64,000 nucleotides of DNA, taken from positions 62,001 through 126,000 of the forward strand of contig NZ_BPRE01000010.1 of NCBI RefSeq assembly GCF_022179765.1, written 5' to 3'. The notes under the pieces were generated by a model. That model was not told the origin of the DNA, ran no database searches, and was given only the letters and a program-made list of their open reading frames with translations. Source of the DNA: Methylorubrum suomiense (lineage in GTDB: Bacteria > Pseudomonadota > Alphaproteobacteria > Rhizobiales > Beijerinckiaceae). Numbering within the stretch: position 1 is the first letter of the stretch; every line of letters starts with the position of its first letter. Below, in pieces: positions 12,276 to 21,587 of this stretch. Position numbers and translations under genes: made by a program.

Positions 12276-14687
12276 TCACGGGGCGGCTCCCGCCGTCGCC
12301 CGCGCCATCGGCCGATCGCCGCCCGCAGGCTCGCGGGGGAACTCGACCCGCACGGTGGTGCCCATGCCGGGTTCGCTCTCCACGGCGATGCGCCCCTGGA
12401 GTTTCACCGTGACGAGGTTGTGGACGATGTGCATGCCGAGCCCGGTGCTGCCGCGGGATCGGGCGGTGGTGAAGAACGGATCGAAGATCCGGGCGAGATT
12501 CTCGGATACGATGCCGGCACCGTCATCGGCGACCTCGATTCGTGCATAGGCACCCGAGGATTGGACCCGCACCACGATGGTTCCGTGGCTGCCCTGCGGC
12601 CGCTGGGCGAAGCCGTGCACCACCGCGTTGGTGATCAGGTTGGTGACGACCTGCGCCAGCACCCCCGGATAGGTGTCGACGGTGATCCCCGGAGGACAAT
12701 CCGGTTGAATTCGGTGCCCGCCCTTGCGCAGCATCGGCTGGAGGCTCGCCAGGAGCTCGTCGAGCCACACATCGAGCGTGAAGCTGCGGCGCTCATCACT
12801 CGCCCGATCGACCGCGACTTGCTTGAAACCGTGGACGAGGTCCGCCGCCCGGGTCAGGTTGGACGCGAGCAGATGCGCGCCCTCGCCGACGCGATCGACG
12901 AAGTGATTCAGGCGCGACCGTGACAGCTGGCCCGAGGCCACCACCGATTGGAAGGTTCGCGTCTCGTCGCGCACCAGCGTTGCGGTGGTCAGGGCGATGC
13001 CGAGCGGCGTGTTGATCTCGTGGGCCACGCCCGCCACCAACTGACCCAGGGAAGCGAGTTTTTCCGCGCGGATCAGGTCGTCCTGGGCTTGGCGCAGATC
13101 GTGGAGCGCCGCATCGGCCTGATCCTTGGCCCGGCGCAGGGCGCGCTCGCGGCGTCCGATCTCCGTGACGAAGAAGCTCGTGGCCCGGGCAATGTCGCCC
13201 AGTTCGTCCGTCCGTTGCGTGCCCGAGAGCCCGGTCGCTCTTGGGTCGGCGGCGAGCGCGATCATATCGCCCTGAAGCTGGCGCAGCGGCACCAGAATCG
13301 AGCGGGCGACGGCGAGCGCCGCGAGGGCGCCGAGCAGCAGGCCGCCCGCCGCTCCGACGAGAAGGAGTTGGCGAAGGAATGCGCCGAAGCGATCGGCATC
13401 TTCCAAGGCGGCGTCGTTGAGGGCATTGGCGCTCTGGCCCATCGCGGCGGCGAGCGTGTCCATCTCGGCGATCATCGCGTTCTGGCGCTTCAGGCCCTCG
13501 ATGGTCGTGGCGAGGCGGTGACGCCAACCGTCGATGGCGTCGATCATGTCGCCCTGGATCAGCGGCGCGATCGGCAGCTCCGCCGTGGTGGCCGAGAGCT
13601 GTTCACCCTCCGTCAGCATCGCGCTCGCTCCTACAGGATCACGGCGCGCCAGGGCGTCGGCGGTGCGCTGTCCGAGTTTGAGGGCCGTGATGCTGATGTT
13701 CTGGGTCGCCTGCTGCGTTTCGTTGGCGGTGATTGCGTAGGCGAGAAGCTGCGTCACCTCGTCGTGCAGGGCGCGCTGTTCCGAGGAAACGAGCTTGAGC
13801 AGCCGCTCGAGTGCCTCGGCGAGTCGCCCGTTCTCATCCGGTCCGGTCCGGCGAGCGGCGAGCAGGGGGGCGAGTTCTGCGGCCTGCCTGTCCCGGCCCG
13901 AGCCGCGCAGGGACGCGGCAAGGTTGTCGCCGGCCTCTGACAGGCCCGCAGAGTCAGGAGAGGGTGCGCTGGCCGAATCGCTCGCTGCGGGCCGCGCCTC
14001 GGCCAGATCGAGACGGGCGAGAGCGGCCGATAAGGCGTTGATGCGGGCCACCACGTCGCGGGTGGTGCGGAGCCGTTCCACCTTCAGGGCCAGCGTCCGG
14101 GCGATGTCGGCGTTCGACCCCTGCTGGCGCAAGCGCGCCTGATCCGCCAGTTCGATCAGCCGGCTCGCCCGCCGGTTCATTTCGGCGACGAGTCCGTCGT
14201 TCTCGCGGGTCAGCGCCGACAGTGCACGCATCCGCTCGATCGAACGGTCGAGCGTCCGCAGCGCCGAGGCGACGCGCTCGGCCTGGCCCTTGGTGCGGAC
14301 ATCGATCTGCAGGGCATCGAGGCCGCGACGGGCATCGCCGGTGAGCGTCAGGAAGCGCTCCTCGCGCGCCGCGCGGTCGGCTGGATGCGCCGCGATAAAG
14401 GCTTCGCGCTCGGTCCGGGCGACGGTCAGATCGTGAAAGACGCGGGCAGCGAGCAGGGCGCCGGAGCGGGCGCGCTGCTCCTGGGCCAGCAAGACCCAGC
14501 CCGCCGCCGCGATGGCCGCAGCCACCAGGATCGGGACGCCGCCGACGAGGGCAATCTTTCGCCCGACCCGCATCCTCAACCCGCGCCGCGCTCCGGAGAG
14601 CAGAAGTGGCCAACGGGGCCGATCGTCGCCGGAATTCCCCGGGGCGACAAGGCTTTCACGCACCGTGTCCCGGCTGTCCTTCATCAA
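12276..14687 (-). CDS. Membrane sensor histidine kinase
   Basis: An 803-residue kinase with an N-terminal membrane segment (about 44-66), a long helical periplasmic sensor region (about 67-438), a second membrane segment (about 440-462), a HAMP-like linker, and a HisKA domain with VAGVAHEINTPLG (H556). The HATPase domain has the N box (NLITNAVVH), the DDGAGI box and the STGLGMHIVHNLV box. The sensor region is coiled-coil-like with no recognised ligand domain. No receiver gene is adjacent on the same strand; the OmpR-type gene at 15436-16179 is the nearest candidate. A start nearer the first membrane segment is possible. Confidence 0.88.
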   Translation of the reverse strand: MMKDSRDTVRESLVAPGNSGDDRPRWPLLLSGARRGLRMRVGRKIALVGGVPILVAAAIAAAGWVLLAQEQRARSGALLAARVFHDLTVARTEREAFIAAHPADRAAREERFLTLTGDARRGLDALQIDVRTKGQAERVASALRTLDRSIERMRALSALTRENDGLVAEMNRRASRLIELADQARLRQQGSNADIARTLALKVERLRTTRDVVARINALSAALARLDLAEARPAASDSASAPSPDSAGLSEAGDNLAASLRGSGRDRQAAELAPLLAARRTGPDENGRLAEALERLLKLVSSEQRALHDEVTQLLAYAITANETQQATQNISITALKLGQRTADALARRDPVGASAMLTEGEQLSATTAELPIAPLIQGDMIDAIDGWRHRLATTIEGLKRQNAMIAEMDTLAAAMGQSANALNDAALEDADRFGAFLRQLLLVGAAGGLLLGALAALAVARSILVPLRQLQGDMIALAADPRATGLSGTQRTDELGDIARATSFFVTEIGRRERALRRAKDQADAALHDLRQAQDDLIRAEKLASLGQLVAGVAHEINTPLGIALTTATLVRDETRTFQSVVASGQLSRSRLNHFVDRVGEGAHLLASNLTRAADLVHGFKQVAVDRASDERRSFTLDVWLDELLASLQPMLRKGGHRIQPDCPPGITVDTYPGVLAQVVTNLITNAVVHGFAQRPQGSHGTIVVRVQSSGAYARIEVADDGAGIVSENLARIFDPFFTTARSRGSTGLGMHIVHNLVTVKLQGRIAVESEPGMGTTVRVEFPREPAGGDRPMARATAGAAP

Positions 14688-14706
14688 CGGACGCGTCCGC
14701 CCGGAT

Positions 14707-14976
14707 TCACGCTCCGATCAGTGAGGCGGGTCGACGCCGCCGGACCGGTGCCGTGCGGCCGGGATTGCCACCGACCGTGCTGCCGCTCGTATTGGTGACC
14801 GAATCGCCCATGCGACGTCCGAGGAGGCGTTCCTCCCTGGTAACCGTCATCGCGGCTGGTTGGCTGCTCCGCCCACGCTTCGTCGATTGGCCCGAGCCGG
14901 AGCCGTGCAGAACTTCGCGCAGGAAGTCGAGGCTCTCGGGCGCGGCGTCGAGGAGCTCCTTCGAGAAATGCGGCAT
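14707..14976 (-). CDS. Hypothetical 89-residue protein
   Basis: A short frame with a very strong Shine-Dalgarno (GAGGAGGGGG) ending 2 bases before its ATG and overlapping the tail of the upstream secreted-protein gene, which suggests one transcript. The first 27 residues look like a soluble helix; the rest is Arg/Gly/Thr-rich and low in complexity. No family is recognised. It could still be chance coding potential in GC-rich DNA. Confidence 0.42.
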   Translation of the reverse strand: MPHFSKELLDAAPESLDFLREVLHGSGSGQSTKRGRSSQPAAMTVTREERLLGRRMGDSVTNTSGSTVGGNPGRTAPVRRRRPASLIGA

Positions 14977-14986
14977 CGCCCCCTCC

Positions 14987-15271
14987 TCAACGCTGGGTCA
15001 GGGCGATGATGCGCACCGGGCGGCCCCGGGCGTCGCAGCCCGACGGCAGCGGAGCCCAAGCCTGGGCCGTGCAGGCCGGTGCGGGGCGCGCCTCGGTTCG
15101 ACGCTCGACGGCGACCGGCGCCGTGACGGCGGACCGGGCCGGCGGGTCGCTCCAGGTCGCCGTCGAGGGGGGCGCGGCCGGGGCCGCCGTCGCATCCGCG
15201 GCCGCGCGTCCGGCCACGAGACCGGCCGAGAGCACCGCACTCACGGCCACGATCGAAATCCATCCCTGCAT
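14987..15271 (-). CDS. Putative secreted or periplasmic protein, unknown function
   Basis: A 94-residue protein with an N-terminal signal-like helix (MQGWISIVAVSAVLSAG, cleavage plausible after AAADA), an Ala/Pro/Thr-rich middle, and a small C-terminal domain with two cysteines (PACTAQ and GCDARG) that could form a disulfide. The start at 15271 has GGGGA 5 bases upstream. It lies directly upstream of the 89-residue frame on the same strand. Confidence 0.6.
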   Translation of the reverse strand: MQGWISIVAVSAVLSAGLVAGRAAADATAAPAAPPSTATWSDPPARSAVTAPVAVERRTEARPAPACTAQAWAPLPSGCDARGRPVRIIALTQR

Positions 15272-15435
15272 GACATCCCCCGCGGCTTCGCCGTCGTCGA
15301 TGGGAGCCTTGTAGGGAGACCGCATGTCCGGGGTTTTGCGTCGCCCGTCACAGGATCACCGGATCCGGGGCTTCTGTTACGTCGGCTCAGCAAGCGACGA
15401 AACAATTGGGTCATCCGCCCTGCGGCCGAACGCGA

Positions 15436-16179
15436 TCAGTCCCCGTCGGGGCGGAAGACGTAGCCCAGGCCGCGCACCGTGCGGATGAATCGCGGATGGG
15501 CCGGGTCGGGTTCGACCTTCTTGCGGATACGGTTGATCCGCACGTCGATCGCCCGATCGAAGGCATCGGGATCGCGGGCATCGGCGAGGTCGAGCAGGCG
15601 CTCGCGCGAGAGCGCCCGCTTGGGATGATCGGCGAAGGCTTTGAGCAGCTCGAATTCCGAGCGTGTCAGCGGCTGCTCCACGCCCTGGTCGTCGCGCAGG
15701 CGCACGGCGTCGAGTTCGAGCCATTTCGTCCCGAACCGGATCCGGCGCGCGGGCACGTCCGGCGTCTCGGGCTTGGCCTGCACCGGGGCGGGCGCGCCCT
15801 GCGCCCGACGCAGCACCGAGCGCACACGGGCGACCAGTTCGCGCAGCTCGCAGGGCTTGGGCAGGTAATCGTCGGCACCGAGTTCGAGCCCGACCACCCG
15901 GTCGATCGGACTGGCGGTCGCCGTGAGCATGATGATCGGAATCCGGCTGCGCGCCTTCAGATCGCGGACGATCGACAGGCCGTCTTCCTGCGGCATGTTG
16001 AGGTCGAGCACGATCAGGTCGGGTGCGCGTCCGGCGAGATGCGCCCGAAGCGCCTGTCCACCGTCGCAGAGCGCCACGTCGAAGCCGTGCAAGCGAAGAT
16101 AATCACCGACCATCGCTCGGGCATCGGGCTCGTCGTCCACGACGACGATATGAGGGCCGGAGCCGGATGATTCCGTCAT
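15436..16179 (-). CDS. OmpR-family response regulator
   Basis: A 247-residue two-domain regulator. The receiver (10-125) has acidic residues D15/D16, phosphoacceptor D59 in LIVLDLNMP, the switch threonine in MLTATAS, and the lysine in DDYLPKPCE. The C-terminal winged helix (about 150-245) contains LTRSEFELLKAF and VRGLGYVF. A second ATG at 16197 is in frame. It lies divergent from the receiver-kinase hybrid at 16560, with about 380 bases between them. No cognate membrane kinase is directly beside it. Confidence 0.93.
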   Translation of the reverse strand: MTESSGSGPHIVVVDDEPDARAMVGDYLRLHGFDVALCDGGQALRAHLAGRAPDLIVLDLNMPQEDGLSIVRDLKARSRIPIIMLTATASPIDRVVGLELGADDYLPKPCELRELVARVRSVLRRAQGAPAPVQAKPETPDVPARRIRFGTKWLELDAVRLRDDQGVEQPLTRSEFELLKAFADHPKRALSRERLLDLADARDPDAFDRAIDVRINRIRKKVEPDPAHPRFIRTVRGLGYVFRPDGD

Positions 16180-16559
16180 CGCGGCACGATCCCGCATGGT
16201 GAAGCGATGTCGCGCGTCATCGGGCTGAAGGTTTCCCTGCTCGCAATGCTTCGCATGCTCGGTCTCGGTGTGGATAGACCATTTGCTTTTCGAACGATGC
16301 CCGAACCCTCACCGTATGGCGACCTGTTCGGTTCCGCATTGCACAGAAGATCGTTGTTTCTTCGATGCATCGTCTGGAGCCGCTGTCAGTGATCGAGCAC
16401 GCTACGTACACAGGAAACGGATCAACACGGCCTATCTTTCACCACGATTTCTTCGCCTGTTCGAACTCTCCCGCTGCATGCGGTATCGAACTGCATGGAA
16501 GACGCGCATCGATCAAGACACGGCCGATGTCCGGGGGGCTCACGAGGCTGAAAGCAACG
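16180..16559. other. Divergent intergenic region between two regulatory genes
   Basis: This holds the promoters of the OmpR-type regulator (leftward) and the hybrid kinase (rightward). The hybrid frame stays open upstream to 16365, but those residues are not domain-like. I see no clear operator repeat. Confidence 0.4.
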
Positions 16560-18326
16560 ATGGACGACGATCTGCTCCACCTCGTGCCTGACGAGGACCC
16601 CGCCGTCGGGCCCCGCGTCGGTGCATGGACCATCGCTCTGGTCGACGACGATCCGGCGGTGCACGAGGGCACCCGCTACGCGCTGTCGGGCTACGAACTC
16701 GATGGGCGGGGGCTCGAGATCCTGTCCGCCTATTCCGCCGCGGAGGCGCGCCTCCTGCTGGCCGAGCGGCGGGACGTCGCCATCGTCCTGCTCGATGTGG
16801 TGATGGAGACCGACGATGCGGGTCTGAAGCTCGTCGATTACATCCGCCGGGAATTACGGGAGGAGACGACCCGCATCATCCTGCGCACCGGGCAGCCGGG
16901 ACAGGCCCCGGAGCGGCGGGTGATCGTCGATTACGACATCAACGACTACAAGGCGAAGACCGAACTGACCGCCGACCGGCTGTTCACCAGTCTGACGGCG
17001 GCCTTGCGGGCCTATCAGCAGCTGAAGCGCCTCGATGAGACGAGGCGCGGGCTCGAAATCATCATCGATGCCGCCCCGATGCTGCTCGATCAGAAATCGA
17101 TGCAGCGCTTGGCCGAGGGCGTGCTGACCCAGGTCGCCTCGCTGCTCAATGCCGATTGCGCGGGTATCCTGGTGCTGCGCGAGGGCAATGAGGCGGATCA
17201 TTCCGCGAGCCGCTTCAGTGTGCTGGCCGGATCCGGCCTCTATGGCGGCTATGTCGGGCGGGCGCCGGACGCGCTCGCACCCGATATCCGGCCGGTGGTC
17301 GAAGAGGCATTCGCCGCCCGCCGTCACAGCTTCGGCGAGCATTGGTCGACGCTCTATGTCCATACCGCGAGCGGCAGCGAGATCGTGGCGCTGATCGACA
17401 CCGATCGCCCGCTCTCCGACACCGACCGGGCCCTGATCACGCTCCTGACCGGCCGGCTGTCGATCGCCTTCGACAACGTGATCCTCTACGAGCGGCTGCA
17501 GCGGGCCAACGTCACCCTGGAGCAGCGGGTGCTGGAACGGACCGCGGAGCTGATCCGGGCCAACCGGCGCCTCGCCCTGCAACGCTCGGACCTGCGCCGC
17601 GCCAACAATCTCAAGACCGAGATTCTCGGCACCATCGCCCACGATCTCAAGAACCCGCTCGCGGTGATCCTGGGACGGTCCGAGATGCTGACCGACCTGA
17701 TCGGGATGGAGCCCGAAGCGGGCCAGCCGGCTCCGCCCCCGGCGCGGGCCGCGATGGCGACCCAGGTCGAGCATGTGCGCGCCTCCGCGACCCGGCTGAT
17801 CGACATGATCGACAGCTTGATGGCGGACGCGATGAACGATGCCCTCGACATCACCCTGCGGCGTGAGCCCGTGGACCTCGCCGGCCTGGCGCGGGAGGTC
17901 TGCGAAGCCAACCGTCCGCTGGCCGAAGCCAAGGGGCAGTGCCTGACCACCGCGTTGCCGGCCGAATTGTTCGTGTGCGGCGATGCCGAGCGCCTCCGGG
18001 AGGCCGTCGACAATCTCGTGTCCAACGCGATCAAGTATTCGCATCCCGGCGGCGCCATCGCGGTCGCGGTGCGCCAGGAGACCGGGGCGACCGTCTGCGC
18101 CGTCACCGACGAGGGGCCCGGCCTGTCCCCGGAGGACGCCGCCCGCCTGTTCGGCCGCTTCCAGCGCTTGTCCGCGAAGCCCACCGGCGGCGAGGGCTCG
18201 ACCGGCCTGGGCCTCTCCATCGTCAAGCGCATCGCCGAACTGCATGGGGGCCGAGCCGAGGCGTTCTCGGACGGGCCAGGCCAGGGGGCGACGTTCCTGG
18301 TGCGGCTGCCGGACGAGGCAATGTGA
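16560..18326 (+). CDS. Cytoplasmic hybrid: receiver, DUF3369-like domain, histidine kinase
   Basis: A 588-residue soluble protein. The receiver domain (about 23-155, phosphoacceptor D79 in LLDVVMET) is followed by a GAF-like/DUF3369 domain (about 170-310). A coiled coil (about 315-350) leads into HisKA, with H361 in IAHDLKNPL, and a HATPase domain (NLVSNAIKYS, DEGPGLS, STGLGLSIV). DUF3369 proteins usually sense an intracellular or upstream phospho-signal, and no membrane segment is present. The start at 16560 has GAGG 13 bases upstream; an ATG at 16527 is an alternative. It may phosphorylate the divergent OmpR-type regulator. Confidence 0.88.
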   Translation: MDDDLLHLVPDEDPAVGPRVGAWTIALVDDDPAVHEGTRYALSGYELDGRGLEILSAYSAAEARLLLAERRDVAIVLLDVVMETDDAGLKLVDYIRRELREETTRIILRTGQPGQAPERRVIVDYDINDYKAKTELTADRLFTSLTAALRAYQQLKRLDETRRGLEIIIDAAPMLLDQKSMQRLAEGVLTQVASLLNADCAGILVLREGNEADHSASRFSVLAGSGLYGGYVGRAPDALAPDIRPVVEEAFAARRHSFGEHWSTLYVHTASGSEIVALIDTDRPLSDTDRALITLLTGRLSIAFDNVILYERLQRANVTLEQRVLERTAELIRANRRLALQRSDLRRANNLKTEILGTIAHDLKNPLAVILGRSEMLTDLIGMEPEAGQPAPPPARAAMATQVEHVRASATRLIDMIDSLMADAMNDALDITLRREPVDLAGLAREVCEANRPLAEAKGQCLTTALPAELFVCGDAERLREAVDNLVSNAIKYSHPGGAIAVAVRQETGATVCAVTDEGPGLSPEDAARLFGRFQRLSAKPTGGEGSTGLGLSIVKRIAELHGGRAEAFSDGPGQGATFLVRLPDEAM

Positions 18327-18868
18327 TGTTATAAGTCGGGCTTCAGCAAGAATTTTTATTTTTGCAAATACACTTAGAATTGCTATATCCTCTATTAAGT
18401 GCGGAACGAATGTGTATTGGCGGAAAAATTTTCACGATCGCATCAAGCTTCCCGGTCGTTTCTCGACAAATGTATTTCTGATTGCTCAATGGCACGAGGC
18501 GCGAAGTCCCTCACTGGCCACACCGACGCTTTCCCGACGACGATGCAAGAGCGACGCATTCGGAGTCGCTGAGAAGTCGTGCACGCGTTGGATGCGACCG
18601 GATCGTTGCGGTGCCATCGAGCGAACCGTGGTCCATCGCTGTGCGGAACTCGTCGAGGGCTTCGCCGACCCGATCCAGTTCAGCCCGGGCGCAGCTTTCT
18701 GCCATCGATCGGGCGACGTGCAGAATTGATGGAGCGGCGAAAGCCTTTGACCGCCGCATGCTCCAGCGTGCGATCGAGCACGCCCCATGCGCGCCGACGG
18801 GATCGGCGTGCGCCATCCCGTCTTTGTCATTCGAGACGCCAATCCGGCGCGAACGATCGGAGAGAGGG
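18327..18868. other. Intergenic region with AT-rich patch
   Basis: The first 150 bases (18327-18480) are strikingly AT-rich for this genome, with runs of T and A such as TTTTTATTTTTG. The rest is of average composition with no supported gene. The patch follows the hybrid-kinase stop codon and could be a terminator/promoter zone or the scar of transferred DNA. Confidence 0.45.
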
Positions 18869-19159
18869 ATGCGGGGAGCGGCGCGGATCATCGACGGAAT
18901 CCGGAGGGGAGGTCTCAGGGGCCTCGTCCTGGGGAGTCTTGCGCTCGCGCCCGCCGGGGCGGTGGCGGCACCTTATACCGGGACCGGCGGCGGGCCGGAG
19001 ACCACGGTCAATGCGCCCTATCGCGCGGGCACGGGACAGACCGTGCCCCCCGGCCGTGCCGCCGCGCCCGAGGCCGATCCGACCGAGCGCACGGCGCGCC
19101 AGAAGCGTCTCGACGGCGTGCTGGACAGCATCTGTCAAGACTGCCGCGACGCGCGCTGA
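18869..19159 (+). CDS. Putative secreted small protein
   Basis: A 96-residue protein with an Arg-rich N terminus and hydrophobic helix (about 16-32, ending AVAAPYTG), consistent with a signal peptide. A Gly/Thr/Pro-rich mature region follows, then a C-terminal helix ending in a C-x2-C pair (ICQDC). The start ATG at 18869 has GGAGAG just upstream; the frame is open to 18482, but the extra N-terminus looks random. Function unknown. Confidence 0.58.
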   Translation: MRGAARIIDGIRRGGLRGLVLGSLALAPAGAVAAPYTGTGGGPETTVNAPYRAGTGQTVPPGRAAAPEADPTERTARQKRLDGVLDSICQDCRDAR

Positions 19160-19383
19160 AGCCAGCGGCGATGCACAAGGTTGGACGGTCCTTGGGAGAC
19201 CTGGGGCGCGAGTCCCCCATCCTGCCGAGGGCCGCAGCCCCCTCGAAGAATGCCCGACAATCCGAAGGCCGTCGGCCGTGAACGGTATGGTCGGGCATCG
19301 CTCTAGCGGTGGGCGCGCTCGCGGGTTAGACCGTGCGGGGACCGCCCTGAGAGCGCGAGACGGGGCGAGAGCAGGAATCCGAG

Positions 19384-19656
19384 ATGGCCGACAAGGGCGT
19401 TCCGCACTTCCACAATCAACCCGGCTTGCGGGTGGTCGCGGTGGGCTCGAAGGAATTCATGTGCATCGGTGCGCTGCCGCCGTTCGACCATCCGCACGTC
19501 TTCCTCGATATGGGGGCGGACACGGAGATCATCTGCCAGTACTGCTCCACCCTGTTCCGTTACGACGCTCAATTGAAGCCCGGCACGGCGGAGCCCGCCT
19601 CCTGCGTCTGGACCGAGGCGGCGGACGGGATCGGCAAGAGAGAGAAGGTGGCCTGA
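19384..19656 (+). CDS. CHCC zinc-finger protein, NDUFS6-like
   Basis: A 90-residue protein with the CHCC zinc-finger pattern: C27, H36 or H38, and C51-x2-C54 (ICQYCSTLFRYD). This is the bacterial counterpart of mitochondrial complex I subunit NDUFS6, common in alphaproteobacteria, and may bind zinc at the respiratory complex. The ATG is preceded by a weak purine-rich site. The next gene starts 7 bases after its stop, suggesting co-transcription. Confidence 0.88.
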   Translation: MADKGVPHFHNQPGLRVVAVGSKEFMCIGALPPFDHPHVFLDMGADTEIICQYCSTLFRYDAQLKPGTAEPASCVWTEAADGIGKREKVA

Positions 19657-19663
19657 GCGGGCC

Positions 19664-20854
19664 GTGACGGGCCGTACCATCGCCATCGTCGGGGCCGGCA
19701 TTGGCGGGTTGACCGCGGCGCTGGCACTCGCCGGTGCGGGACACACGGTCACGCTGATCGAGCGCCGCACCGGCTTTTCCGAGGTGGGGGCGGGGCTGCA
19801 ACTCTCGCCCAATGCCAGCGCTGTCCTGATCGGGCTCGGTCTCGGCGCCGCCTTGCGACGGGCGGCCGACGAGCCGCCGGGGGTGCGGGTGCGATCGCTC
19901 GCGACGGGGCGGACCATTGGCGGGATCCGCCTCGGCGCCTCGATCCGGCAACGGCACGGCGCGCCCTACTACGTCATCCACCGGGCCGACCTGCAGACGC
20001 TGCTTCTCGATGCCGTGCGCGGGCGCCCCGGCATCCGACTCTGCGTCGGTCGCGAGGTGACCGCCCTGAGCGAGACGGCGGATGGGGTCGCGCTCACCAT
20101 GTCGGGGATCGACGGCGGCAAGAGCGAATCCTGGCGCGCCGATCTGCTGATCGGCGCCGACGGGGTCCGTTCGTCGCTCCGCGCCCGGTTCGACGCGCGT
20201 CCCCTACGGCTGCACCGGCAGGCGGCGTGGCGCGCCCTGATCCCGCGAGAAGCCGCACCCGAGGCGTTCCAGGGGGAAGAGACGGGTCTGTGGCTCGGCC
20301 CGGGCCGGCACGTGGTCCATTATCCCGTCGGCGGCGGCAAGCGGCTCAATGTCGTCGCCATCGCCCCGGAGCGCGACGGCGACGAGGATTGGGGCCGCAT
20401 CGGCGATCCGGCAGCCCTGCGCGACCATTTCCCCGACGCCGCCGCCCCCTTGGCGGAGTTGCTCGGCACCCCCGATGCCTGGGTGGTATGGTCCCTCGTC
20501 GACCGTCCCGCCGCCCGGCCCATGGCACGGGGCCGGATCGCGCTTTTGGGCGATGCCGCTCATCCGGTCCTGCCGTTCCTGGCTCAGGGCGCGGCGCTCG
20601 CCATTGAGGATGCGGCGGTGCTGACCGCGCAACTCTCCGCCCATGCGGAGGTGCCCGCCGCGCTGGACGCCTACGCCGCCGCCCGGTCGGACCGCGTCGC
20701 GGCGGTGCAGCGAGCGGCCCGCGGCAATGGCCGTGTCTACCATGCCGGTCGCCTGGTGGGGTTCGCCCGCGACAGGGTGATGGCCCGCCTCGGCCCCGAA
20801 GGCATGGCTGCTCGCTATGCGTGGCTCTACGGCTGGAACCCCTCTGCCGCTTGA
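19664..20854 (+). CDS. FAD-dependent monooxygenase (salicylate hydroxylase/UbiH-like group A)
   Basis: A 396-residue group A flavoprotein monooxygenase starting at GTG. The N-terminal dinucleotide motif GAGIGGLTAA is followed by the conserved DG motif (LIGADGVRSSLR) and the second FAD motif GDAAHPVLPFLAQGA. It should hydroxylate an aromatic or similar ring with NAD(P)H and O2. The closest-looking family is salicylate-1-hydroxylase/6-hydroxynicotinate-type enzymes; the substrate cannot be fixed from sequence. It probably shares a transcript with the preceding zinc-finger gene, though no functional link is obvious. Confidence 0.88.
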   Translation: MTGRTIAIVGAGIGGLTAALALAGAGHTVTLIERRTGFSEVGAGLQLSPNASAVLIGLGLGAALRRAADEPPGVRVRSLATGRTIGGIRLGASIRQRHGAPYYVIHRADLQTLLLDAVRGRPGIRLCVGREVTALSETADGVALTMSGIDGGKSESWRADLLIGADGVRSSLRARFDARPLRLHRQAAWRALIPREAAPEAFQGEETGLWLGPGRHVVHYPVGGGKRLNVVAIAPERDGDEDWGRIGDPAALRDHFPDAAAPLAELLGTPDAWVVWSLVDRPAARPMARGRIALLGDAAHPVLPFLAQGAALAIEDAAVLTAQLSAHAEVPAALDAYAAARSDRVAAVQRAARGNGRVYHAGRLVGFARDRVMARLGPEGMAARYAWLYGWNPSAA

Positions 20855-20888
20855 TCTGACCCCGGTGCCCCGCTACCGCTAAGCCGGC

Positions 20889-20975
20889 GCGGACGTGGCG
20901 GAACCGGTAGACGCACGAGACTTAAAATCTTGCGGCCCCACGGCCATGCGGGTTCGAGTCCCGCCGTCCGCACCA
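20889..20975 (+). tRNA. tRNA-Leu(UAA)
   Basis: An 87-base cloverleaf. The acceptor GCGGACG (20889-20895) pairs with CGTCCGC (20965-20971), followed by A and an encoded CCA. The D arm has GGTAGACGC. The anticodon loop CTTAAAA carries TAA, a long class II variable arm (GCGGCCCCACGGCCAUGC region) follows, and the T arm has GGGTTCGAGTCCC. It reads UUA, a very rare codon in this GC-rich genome. A gene-poor stretch begins right after it. Confidence 0.96.
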
Positions 20976-21089
20976 ATCCCTCGAAGATGCAAGAAGCTGT
21001 CCTGAGGCGCGTCCCATGTGGCGCTTGTCGCGCTCGTCAGGGCATCCAGGAGGAACATGCGCGAGACCGAACACGCGGCCTTTTGCGAC

Positions 21090-21587
21090 TTAGGAGCCCG
21101 TATATCCCAATGCGGCAGCGGCATCCCTCAGGCGCGGCATGGACGCGGCGTAACGTGCCGTTAGCCCCTCTTTGTTCGAAAGCGCGCGCTCGATGCTCGC
21201 GTTGTCCTCATTGTCGGATAATTTGATAAGAATGGCCCCGAGGCTTCTCGTTTCGATGAGGGCACTGATACGCTCGGCGTAGTTCATGGGTTCGTCCGTC
21301 TTCGTGAGGAGGCGAACCATCTCGATCACGGCGGGGGCATAGCCTGCACGGACCAAATCATCGGCTGATGTCGGTGTATCTTCGAGCACGTCGTGAAGGT
21401 AGGCCGCCTGTAGCACGTGCTCAGGATTGATCCTGAGGCCATCGACTTCGAGGGCATGGCGAGCGCGCTTGTCAGCAGCGGCAGCGACGCGATTGATGTG
21501 CCTTATGTAGGGTTTGCCGCGTTTGTCCACTTGGCCAGCGTGCGCCTGAGCCGCGAACTGATGTGTGTCGAAATTCGTCGGCGGCAC
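21090..21587 (-). CDS. HD-domain hydrolase resembling small alarmone hydrolases (MESH1/RSH type)
   Basis: A 165-residue single-domain HD protein. It keeps the hallmark pattern of the (p)ppGpp hydrolase domain: RGKPYIRH (H30), LHDVLEDT (H65, D66, E69, D70), and KLSDNEDN (D125, N129). There is no synthetase, TGS or ACT domain, so it is a stand-alone hydrolase like MESH1/SAH proteins; other guanosine-phosphate or nucleotide substrates remain possible. It lies convergent with tRNA-Leu(UAA), about 115 bases away, in a gene-poor stretch. No matching small synthetase is in the window. Confidence 0.78.
   Translation of the reverse strand: MPPTNFDTHQFAAQAHAGQVDKRGKPYIRHINRVAAAADKRARHALEVDGLRINPEHVLQAAYLHDVLEDTPTSADDLVRAGYAPAVIEMVRLLTKTDEPMNYAERISALIETRSLGAILIKLSDNEDNASIERALSNKEGLTARYAASMPRLRDAAAALGYTGS

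Noticed and set aside
16854-18245. A 463-residue minus-strand frame antisense to the hybrid kinase
   Set aside because: No ribosome site or domain; it reflects third-position GC bias in the real gene.
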